The translations under genes were made by a program, and so were the position numbers. A stretch of 11,310 bases of DNA from Microbacteriaceae bacterium (GTDB lineage Bacteria; Actinomycetota; Actinomycetes; Actinomycetales; Microbacteriaceae), in contig JAJAZI010000064.1 in NCBI GenBank assembly GCA_026785785.1, positions 1-11,310 of the forward strand, read 5' to 3'. Positions 6,534 to 11,310 of the stretch are shown here, piece after piece (within the stretch, counting starts at the first letter, position 1; every line of letters starts with the position of its first letter). Below the pieces are notes generated by a model, which was given only the letters and a program-made list of their open reading frames with translations, did no database searches and had not been told where the DNA came from.

Positions 6534-7810
6534 GCGAGTCTCTGACGCTCCCCGGCGGCGGCCTCGAGGGCGGCGATAGTCGCGGTGGTGCCCGCGTCGA
6601 TGCCGAAGAGGGCGCCGAGGCCGTCGGCGAAGGCCTGGGCCTCGCCGGCGCGGGCGAGCTCGCGGGCCCTGACCGACGGCGTGTGCAGCAGCACGCTCGC
6701 GAGGTGGCGCAGCGCCGCCTCGGTCTGCGGGGACGAGTCGCCGCGCCCGCGTGCACGGTCGATCTCGGCGTCGAGCAGGTCGAAGATGTGTCGGCGCAGG
6801 GCGACGACGGCGGGGGCGAGGGACTGCTCGGCCTCGGCGGCGGCGAAGGCGGCGGCGGCCTGCCCGACGACGCTGCGGGCCTCGGCTGTCGCGTTGAGCT
6901 CCTCGAGCGGGGAGTGCAGGCTGATCGTCTCGAGGTCGAGGAGCTCGATCCCCGCGAGCCCGGCGACGGCGGGGTCGACGTTGCGGGGGAGCCCGAGGTC
7001 GATCACGAGCGTGCGCTCCGAGCCGGCGAGCAGGTCGGCGGTGAGGATGTGGCCCTCGACGATCGTGCAGCTTACGATGACGTCGGCGGCGGCGATCGCG
7101 GCGACGAGGTCCGTGCTCGGGCGGATACCGCGGGAGAGAGCGAACTTCGCCGCGCGTCCGGACGGCGAGTACACGGTGATGTCGTCGGCGCCGCGGTCGC
7201 GCAGCGCGGCGTGCGAGGCGCCGGCGTAGGAGCCTGTGCCGATCATGAGCACGCGGGCCTGGCTCCAGTCGGTCACCCGGCTCGAGGCGAGCTCGAGGGC
7301 GAGCCGGACGAGCGAGCGTCCGGCGGTGCCCACGGCGGTGGTGGTCTTGACGGTGCGCGAGGTGGTGGAGGCGCGCTGGAAGAGCTGCTCGAGCCCTGAC
7401 GACGTCGTTCCGGCCGCGCGGGCCTGTTCGAGCGCCCGGCGAACCTGGCCGGAGATCTCGTCCTCGCCGATGACGACCGACTCGAGCCCGGCCGACACGG
7501 AGAAGAGGTGCTCGACCACCGCGTCGCCGGTGATGACCGTGACCGAGTCGCGCAACTCGGCGGCGCCGACGCCGCTCGCCGCGCTCATCGCGTCGACGGT
7601 CGCGTCGACGGCGGAGGAATCGGTGGAGGCCACCGGCTCGTCGACCTCGAGATAGGCCTCGAAGCGGTTGCAGGTCGCGAGCACGACGGCGCCGGACACC
7701 ACCGTGGTTCCCGCGACGAGGTCGCCCGCGGCCGACGGTGCACCAACGGAGAGCTTCTCGAGGATGTCGAAGCTCGCATTCCGGTGGTTGGCGGTCAGAC
7801 AAAGAAGCAC
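6530..7810 (-). CDS. hemA: Glutamyl-tRNA reductase
   Basis: This enzyme reduces glutamyl-tRNA(Glu) with NADPH to glutamate-1-semialdehyde, the first committed and usually rate-setting step of tetrapyrrole synthesis by the C5 route. The 426-residue protein opens with the family sequence [11 protein letters not shown]. It has the catalytic cysteine in ATCNRFE (C47), the [10 protein letters not shown] block, an NADPH-binding loop ([12 protein letters not shown]), [10 protein letters not shown], and a C-terminal helical dimerisation domain. The start chosen is GTG 7810 (MLLCLTANH), because upstream residues are not family-like and a TACGAT -10 lies 6 nt before it. GTG 7921 is an unlikely longer start. 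Its stop overlaps the GNAT ATG. It is divergent from hemE across 62 bp, allowing shared control of the heme pathway. Confidence 0.95.
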   Translation of the reverse strand: MLLCLTANHRNASFDILEKLSVGAPSAAGDLVAGTTVVSGAVVLATCNRFEAYLEVDEPVASTDSSAVDATVDAMSAASGVGAAELRDSVTVITGDAVVEHLFSVSAGLESVVIGEDEISGQVRRALEQARAAGTTSSGLEQLFQRASTTSRTVKTTTAVGTAGRSLVRLALELASSRVTDWSQARVLMIGTGSYAGASHAALRDRGADDITVYSPSGRAAKFALSRGIRPSTDLVAAIAAADVIVSCTIVEGHILTADLLAGSERTLVIDLGLPRNVDPAVAGLAGIELLDLETISLHSPLEELNATAEARSVVGQAAAAFAAAEAEQSLAPAVVALRRHIFDLLDAEIDRARGRGDSSPQTEAALRHLASVLLHTPSVRARELARAGEAQAFADGLGALFGIDAGTTATIAALEAAAGERQRLA

Positions 7811-7872
7811 AAGACTATCGTAACGCTCGCCGCTGGGAGCAGGGAACGGAGGCTGATGGCAGACTGATCGCT
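7811..7872. promoter_or_regulatory. hemA/hemE divergent intergenic region
   Basis: These 62 bp must hold the promoter of hemA and at least part of that of hemE. The hemA -10 is visible; no clear hemE -35/-10 pair is found. GGAGG at 7848-7852 is 20 bp before the hemE start, too far to serve it directly, but precedes a tiny ORF ATG GCA GAC TGA (7856-7867) that ends 5 bp before the hemE GTG. No IdeR/DtxR-like or other known heme/iron operator was recognised. Confidence 0.5.
7817..7822 (-). promoter_or_regulatory. Candidate -10 box of hemA (leaderless)
   Basis: On the minus strand TACGAT lies exactly 6 nt before the GTG of hemA. No Shine-Dalgarno sequence precedes that GTG. The geometry is the same as at the MATE gene. 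No convincing -35 is seen. Inference from spacing. Confidence 0.5.
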
Positions 7873-8931
7873 GTGAACCTGCCAGCTGACCACCCCCTCG
7901 TCGACGGTCGAACCGCCGCATCCGCCGTCATCCGCGCCTACGGGGGGGATCGGCCCGAGACGACCCCTGTCTGGTTCATGCGCCAGGCCGGGCGGTCGCT
8001 GCCCGAGTACCGGGCGTTGCGCGTCAGCACCGCGATGCTCGACGCGTGCCTCGACCCCGAGCTGTCGAGCGAGATCACCCTGCAACCCTGGCGCCGGCAC
8101 GGTGTCGACGCCGCCATCTTCTTCAGCGACATCGTCGTGCCGCTCAAACTCGCGGGTGTCGACGTCGACATCGTGCCGGGGCGCGGCCCGGTGCTCGGTG
8201 CCCCGATCCGCTCCGCGGCGGATGTCGCTGCCCTCGCGCCGCTCGATCCCGCTTCGCTCTCCCCGGTCACCGCGGGAGTCGCTCGCACGGTCGAGCAGCT
8301 CGGCTCGACCCCGCTCGTCGGCTTCGCCGGCGCGCCGTTCACCCTCGCTGCCTACCTCGTTGAGGGTGGACCGTCGAAGGACCACCTGCGCGCGCGCACG
8401 CTCATGCACGCCGACCCCGACACCTGGGCCGCGCTCATGACTTGGGCTGCCGACGTGACCGGCGCATTCCTGCGCGCGCAGATCCTCGCCGGCGCGAGCG
8501 CGGCGCAGCTGTTCGACTCGTGGGCCGGGTCGCTCTCGCTCGCCGACTACACCGCGCACGTCGCGCCGTACTCGCGCCGGGCGATCGCCCACGTTCATGA
8601 CCTCGGCATGCCGATCGTGCACTTCGGCGTCGGGACCGGCGAGCTCCTCGGCGCGATGCGCGACATCGGTGCGGATGTCGTGGGCATCGACGACCGGATC
8701 CCGCTCGACGAGGGCATCCGTCGCCTCGGCGGCACCGTACCGGTGCAGGGCAACATCAACCCGGCGCTGCTCGCGGCCCCCTGGCCCGTGCTCGAGGCCC
8801 ACGTGCTGGAAGTGATCGAGCGCGGCAAGTCCGCGCCGGCCCACGTCGTGAACCTCGGCCACGGGGTTCCCCCGGAGACCGACCCCGACGTGCTCACCCG
8901 CATCGTGCAGCTCGTGCACTCGGCCCACTAG
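7873..8931 (+). CDS. hemE: Uroporphyrinogen decarboxylase
   Basis: The enzyme removes the four acetate carboxyls of uroporphyrinogen III to give coproporphyrinogen III, in the cytoplasm and without a cofactor. The 352-residue length is standard. The first family signature reads [16 protein letters not shown] with active-site R37 and R41; the catalytic aspartate is in FFSDIVVP (D86); the second signature is [12 protein letters not shown]. Further blocks [31 protein letters not shown] and [12 protein letters not shown] are all present, so it should be active. GTG 7873 is the only family-consistent start; it lacks a close ribosome site. It is the first gene of hemE-hemG and divergent from hemA. 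The stop lies inside a 9-bp tandem repeat, giving a second in-frame TAG at 8938. Confidence 0.95.
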   Translation: MNLPADHPLVDGRTAASAVIRAYGGDRPETTPVWFMRQAGRSLPEYRALRVSTAMLDACLDPELSSEITLQPWRRHGVDAAIFFSDIVVPLKLAGVDVDIVPGRGPVLGAPIRSAADVAALAPLDPASLSPVTAGVARTVEQLGSTPLVGFAGAPFTLAAYLVEGGPSKDHLRARTLMHADPDTWAALMTWAADVTGAFLRAQILAGASAAQLFDSWAGSLSLADYTAHVAPYSRRAIAHVHDLGMPIVHFGVGTGELLGAMRDIGADVVGIDDRIPLDEGIRRLGGTVPVQGNINPALLAAPWPVLEAHVLEVIERGKSAPAHVVNLGHGVPPETDPDVLTRIVQLVHSAH

Positions 8932-8950
8932 CCCCACTAGCCCCACGAGC
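8924..8950. repeat. 9-bp tandem repeat x3 at the hemE stop codon
   Basis: CCCACTAGC is repeated three times in a row, the third as CCCACGAGC. The first copy contains the hemE TAG stop and the second gives an in-frame backup TAG at 8938-8940. It is probably replication slippage at the gene end, immediately before the palindromic element. Confidence 0.8.
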
Positions 8951-8960
8951 CCGGTGTTCG

Positions 8961-9178
8961 CTTTCATTATTCAGGAGTGGGAGGCTGGCAGCGGCGCCGG
9001 CGGCGCGCGGAAGGCTGGGCCCGCCGCCACGCAACACAGGAGATCCGGAGACACGCCGCTGCCGGGCGCCGCCGAATCCGGTGTGTCGCCCGAATCTCCG
9101 CGGTTAGGGCACCGGTCTCCTCCGGTCGCCTCGCCACCCGTGCCTACTCCAGCCCCCCAGACTCCTGAATAATGAAAG
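8961..9178. repeat. 218-bp palindromic element (candidate MITE or hairpin)
   Basis: Perfect 18-bp inverted repeats bound this non-coding stretch: CTTTCATTATTCAGGAGT (8961-8978) and ACTCCTGAATAATGAAAG (9161-9178). The arms continue imperfectly for about 10 more bp (GGGAGGCTGG at 8979-8988 against its near-complement before 9161). A second inverted repeat of about 20 bp lies near the centre (9039-9058 with 9079-9099). The arm ends are strikingly AT-rich in a 70% GC setting. There is no ORF with protein family features inside. Long terminal inverted repeats, small size and no coding capacity suggest a MITE-like insertion between hemE and hemG, but no clear target-site duplication flanks it. A structured RNA leader for hemG is the alternative. 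Confidence 0.7.
9039..9099. repeat. Inner stem-loop of the hemE-hemG element
   Basis: The stretch 9039-9058 (beginning GGAGATCCGGAGACAC) pairs with 9079-9099 (ending CGCCCGAATCTCC) at about 17 of 21 positions with one bulge, around a 20-nt loop that is itself GC-rich. It is nested centrally in the 218-bp palindromic element, so the whole region could fold as one long hairpin. Confidence 0.6.
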
Positions 9179-9180
9179 AG
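9174..9180 (+). promoter_or_regulatory. Apparent hemG ribosome-binding region in the repeat arm
   Basis: GAAAGAG lies 8 bases before the GTG at 9189. It is a weak purine-rich site and most of it (GAAAG) belongs to the right arm of the 18-bp inverted repeat. Its complement CTTTC is in the left arm at 8961-8965, so pairing of the arms in mRNA would hide the site. Confidence 0.4.
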
Positions 9181-9188
9181 TGACCGCC

Positions 9189-10460
9189 GTGACCGACTCC
9201 CACATCATCGTCGTCGGCGGCGGAATCGCCGGACTCGTCGTCGCCCGCGACCTCGTCGCCGCAGGTGCGCGCGTCACGGTCGGCGAGGCGAGCGACCGCC
9301 TCGGCGGCAAGGTCGCGCCCCACACCCTCGGCGGTGTCGAGACGGATGCCGGAGCCGAGAGCTTCGCGACGCGGCGCGGCACCGTGGCCGAGCTCGTGAC
9401 CGAACTGGGCCTTGCCGCCGCGCTCGTGCTTCCGAACACCGGCGGGGCGTGGCTCCAGCCCCGCACCGGCGCCGCCGTGCCGCTCCCCAGGGCTGGCCTG
9501 CTCGGCATCCCATCCGTGCCTCTCGCGAGCGACGTCATCCGCATCGTGGGCCTCGGCGGCGCCCTCCGCGCTCAGCTCGACGCCCTGCTGTCGGGCTTCG
9601 TCGGCTCCCGGGAGCGCAGCCTCGGCGCGGTGGTCCGCAAGCGGATGGGCCGCGCGGTCCTCGACCGGCTCGTCACCCCCGTCGCCGGCGCCATCCACTC
9701 GGCCCACCCGAACGACCTCGATGTCGACGTCGTCGCCCCGCGCCTGCGCACCGCGATGCTCAGCGAGGGCTCCCTCGCGAAGGCTGTTCGGACCCTGCGC
9801 GAGGCCGCGCCGGCCGGCTCCGCGGTGCAGGGCCTCGCCGGCGGGCTCTTCCAGATCGTCGACGCCCTCGTCCGCGACCTCGACGGGCGCACCGAGATCC
9901 TGCTGTCCGCCCCCGTGGCGGAGGTGGATGCCGGGGGCGTCAGTCTCGCTGACGGCCGGCGCCTCCCCGCCGACCGGGTCGTGGTCGCGGCCGAGCTGGG
10001 AGCCCAGACCGGCACCCCCATTACCCTCGCGACCCTCGTCCTTCGCGCCCCCGCCCTCGACGCCGCCCCGCGTGGCACCGGTGTGCTCGTCGCCGCCGGC
10101 GCCCCCGGAGTCGGCGCGAAGGCCCTCACTCACGCCACGGCCAAGTGGGCCTGGCTCGAGGACCGCGCGGCGGGCGCCCACGTGGTCCGGCTCTCCTACG
10201 AGGGAATGCCGGCGGGGCGCGACCTGCGCGAGCAGGCGAGGGCGGATGCCGCGCGGCTCCTCGGCGTCGACATCGCCGCCGACGCGGTGCTGGCCTACGA
10301 CCGTGTCGACTGGACCGGCCCGGGCGCCGCGGAGGCGGCTCCCGAGGGCGTCGTGCAGGTGGGCGAACGCGTTTCCGGTGCGGGACTCGCGGCCGTCGTC
10401 GGCCAAGCCCGCCAGGCCGCAGCCGATCTTCTCTCCGACCTCGAGGGGAACCCGGGCTAG
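9189..10460 (+). CDS. hemG: Protoporphyrinogen/coproporphyrinogen III oxidase (HemY type)
   Basis: This is an FAD enzyme of the HemY/CgoX family, which in actinobacteria oxidises coproporphyrinogen III to coproporphyrin III at or near the membrane. The FAD dinucleotide fold is at the N-terminus: VVGGGIAGL (residues 8-16), then GEASDRLGGKV and an ETDAGAESF block that is a family hallmark. The central TPVAGAIHSAHPNDLDV block is typical of HemY substrate domains. The C-terminal GERVSGAGLAAVVGQARQAA matches the FAD-contacting end. At 423 residues it is shorter than the usual ~450-480, with compact middle regions and no obvious truncation. GTG 9189 gives a normal short N-terminus; GTG 9180 adds three residues. 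It follows hemE but is separated by the palindromic element. Confidence 0.93.
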   Translation: MTDSHIIVVGGGIAGLVVARDLVAAGARVTVGEASDRLGGKVAPHTLGGVETDAGAESFATRRGTVAELVTELGLAAALVLPNTGGAWLQPRTGAAVPLPRAGLLGIPSVPLASDVIRIVGLGGALRAQLDALLSGFVGSRERSLGAVVRKRMGRAVLDRLVTPVAGAIHSAHPNDLDVDVVAPRLRTAMLSEGSLAKAVRTLREAAPAGSAVQGLAGGLFQIVDALVRDLDGRTEILLSAPVAEVDAGGVSLADGRRLPADRVVVAAELGAQTGTPITLATLVLRAPALDAAPRGTGVLVAAGAPGVGAKALTHATAKWAWLEDRAAGAHVVRLSYEGMPAGRDLREQARADAARLLGVDIAADAVLAYDRVDWTGPGAAEAAPEGVVQVGERVSGAGLAAVVGQARQAAADLLSDLEGNPG

Positions 10461-10523
10461 GGTTGAGGGATCACTGAATATTCGACAGCCTCGAGAACGG
10501 GCGATGACCGAAGTGGAGTAAAC
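10461..10523 (+). promoter_or_regulatory. hemG-to-YtxH-like gene spacer
   Basis: This 63-bp spacer contains a perfect AT-rich palindrome GAATATTC at 10476-10483 and a six-codon mini-ORF (ATG ACC GAA GTG GAG TAA, 10503-10520) ending 3 bp before the next start, whose GTGGAG also supplies the ribosome site of that gene. No terminator or convincing promoter pair is visible, so read-through from hemG is possible. Confidence 0.35.
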
Positions 10524-10823
10524 ATGCGCGGAAAGCTGATGCTCGTTGCGGGACTGGCCGTCGGATACGTGCTCGGCAGCAGGGCTGGCCGTGAACGGTA
10601 CAACCAGATCGCCAGGGCCGCCGACAGCTTCTGGCACTCCCGCCCCGTGCAGCGCCAGATGCATCTGGCCGGCGATCTGGCCAGGGACAAGGCGCCTGAT
10701 GTCGTCGACTTCGTGAGCGACAACGTCAAGCGGGCCATGCGCAGGTCGCAGGCGAAGAAGCGCGCGGCGCGATCGCGCCGGGCGTCGCCGGACCGCGTCT
10801 CGCCCCAGCCGGCGTCCAACTAA
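10524..10823 (+). CDS. YtxH-like small membrane-anchored protein
   Basis: This 99-residue protein starts MRGKLMLVAGLAVGYVLGSRAGRERY. It has one short Gly-rich hydrophobic segment (about 5-19) ending in the GYVLGxRAGRExY motif typical of small actinobacterial YtxH-like proteins, followed by amphipathic helix (25-72) and a very basic Arg/Lys/Ser/Pro tail. Function is unknown; such proteins are often found beside holin-X and DUF3618 genes, exactly as here, and are thought to be envelope or stress related. ATG 10524 has GGAG at 10515-10518. The gap to the next gene is 26 bp, so they are probably co-transcribed. Confidence 0.8.
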   Translation: MRGKLMLVAGLAVGYVLGSRAGRERYNQIARAADSFWHSRPVQRQMHLAGDLARDKAPDVVDFVSDNVKRAMRRSQAKKRAARSRRASPDRVSPQPASN

Positions 10824-10849
10824 CCATTCGTGCGCGGAGAGGACAGGTT

Positions 10850-11263
10850 ATGAGTGCTCCCATCGGCCAGGAGACGAAGAAGAAGAAGAGGTCGCTGTTC
10901 GAGCTGATCGCCGACGTGCCGACGCTCGTCCGCGAGCTCGTCATGGACGAGATCCAGCAGCTCAAGGCCGAGATGATCGGCAAGTTCAAGGCGTGGGGAA
11001 TCGGCGGCGCGCTCATCGCCGTCGCCCTCGTCTTCGTGCTGTACATGTTCGGCGTGCTGCTGACGGCCGCCGTCCTGGGGCTCGCCTACGTGATGCCCGG
11101 CTGGCTCGCCGCCCTTAGCGTCGCCTCCGTGCTGCTCGTGATTGCGGCGATCTTCGCCCTCGTCGGCTACCGCAAGCTCAAGGACGGCCTGCCGCCGCAA
11201 CCCACCGCAACCATCGAGAGCGTCAAGCGCGACATCGACACCATCAAGGGGATGGCAAAGTGA
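10850..11263 (+). CDS. Phage holin superfamily III-like (holin-X) membrane protein
   Basis: This 137-residue protein has a Lys-rich N-terminus (9-13), an amphipathic segment (SLFELIADVPTLVRELV, 15-31, then DEIQQLKAEM), two membrane segments (about 51-78 and 85-107), and a short charged tail with SVKRDIDTIK. This layout matches the 'putative actinobacterial holin-X, holin superfamily III' family (Phage_holin_3_6). Despite the name these are chromosomal proteins and no phage genes are nearby, so lysis is not implied; an envelope role is more likely. ATG 10850 has the purine-rich GGAGAGGACAGG at 10836-10847. Its TGA overlaps the next GTG as GTGA, showing tight coupling to the following gene. Confidence 0.85.
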   Translation: MSAPIGQETKKKKRSLFELIADVPTLVRELVMDEIQQLKAEMIGKFKAWGIGGALIAVALVFVLYMFGVLLTAAVLGLAYVMPGWLAALSVASVLLVIAAIFALVGYRKLKDGLPPQPTATIESVKRDIDTIKGMAK

Positions 11264-11310
11264 CAGATTCCAGGAGCACCTCCGACATCCAGAGCAAGGT
11301 CGCCCAGACG
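11260..11310 (+). CDS. Start of next gene, possibly DUF3618 protein (partial)
   Basis: GTG at 11260 overlaps the stop of the holin-X-like gene (GTGA) and opens a frame through the window end: MTDSRSTSDIQSKVAQT, 17 residues. The position after YtxH-like and holin-X genes and the short polar start followed by an xxIxxxVxxT pattern fit DUF3618 proteins, which start this way before a helical region and a membrane segment. Only the start is visible, so the product is a guess from context. Confidence 0.5.
   Translation, partial: MTDSRSTSDIQSKVAQT

Noticed and set aside
5928..7802. 624-codon minus-strand ORF spanning hemA and GNAT
   Set aside because: Most of it is an Arg-rich out-of-frame reading of hemA; only the last part is meaningful, as the first half of the frameshifted GNAT.
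7795..8967. 390-codon minus-strand ORF opposite hemE
   Set aside because: Low-complexity antisense translation; hemE on the plus strand has all family motifs.
9144..10664. 506-codon minus-strand ORF opposite hemG
   Set aside because: Gly/Glu/Arg-rich shadow with no recognisable domain; hemG is unambiguous.
10850..11263. Prophage remnant suggested by the 'holin' family name
   Set aside because: No endolysin, integrase or structural genes nearby; the holin-X family is widespread as ordinary actinobacterial chromosomal genes.

Overview
The window is about 70% GC, with strongly G/C-ending codons, frequent GTG starts, and start codons preceded by TANNNT -10 boxes with no Shine-Dalgarno site. Together with a divergent hemA / hemE-hemG heme locus and a 'holin-X'/DUF3618-type membrane cluster, this points to an actinobacterium, most likely Microbacteriaceae. 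It reads as ordinary chromosome: no integrase, transposase gene, CRISPR array, tRNA or rRNA was found.

Layout, left to right. (1) 1-209 has no gene and holds two ~58-bp stem-loop repeats. (2) 210-1526 (-) is a MATE/DinF-type multidrug exporter. (3) 1527-2044 is a 518-bp intergenic region with two inverted repeats, a 16-bp and a 12-bp tandem repeat, and next to the following gene a CsoR-type operator (ATACCC-4-GGGTAT) overlapping a probable -10 box. (4) 2045-5543 (+) is a three-gene run: an unknown membrane protein with a CTTC tail, an M13 (PepO/neprilysin-like) zinc endopeptidase, and a class-A-beta-lactamase-fold serine hydrolase that overlaps the peptidase stop as TGATG. (5) 5563-7810 (-) is hemA (glutamyl-tRNA reductase), then a GNAT acetyltransferase overlapping it as ATGA and broken by one extra base in a G5/C5 run, then a DksA/TraR-type zinc-finger protein. 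(6) 7873-10460 (+), divergent from hemA, carries hemE and hemG/hemY, separated by an unusual 218-bp palindromic element (8961-9178) with perfect 18-bp AT-rich terminal inverted repeats. (7) 10524-11310 (+) is a YtxH-like small membrane protein, a phage-holin-superfamily-III-like protein, and the first 17 codons of the next gene, overlapping as GTGA.

HemA reduces glutamyl-tRNA at the start of tetrapyrrole synthesis. HemE makes coproporphyrinogen III. HemG/HemY oxidises it to coproporphyrin III in the route used by actinobacteria. The last three genes look like an envelope or stress cluster rather than heme genes.

No complete new multi-gene system is demonstrable. The items most worth following are the hemE-hemG palindromic element, whose right arm holds the apparent hemG ribosome-binding region; the CsoR-like operator in front of an unknown membrane protein/PepO/serine hydrolase operon; the structured repeats at the left edge; and the single-base frameshift in the GNAT gene.
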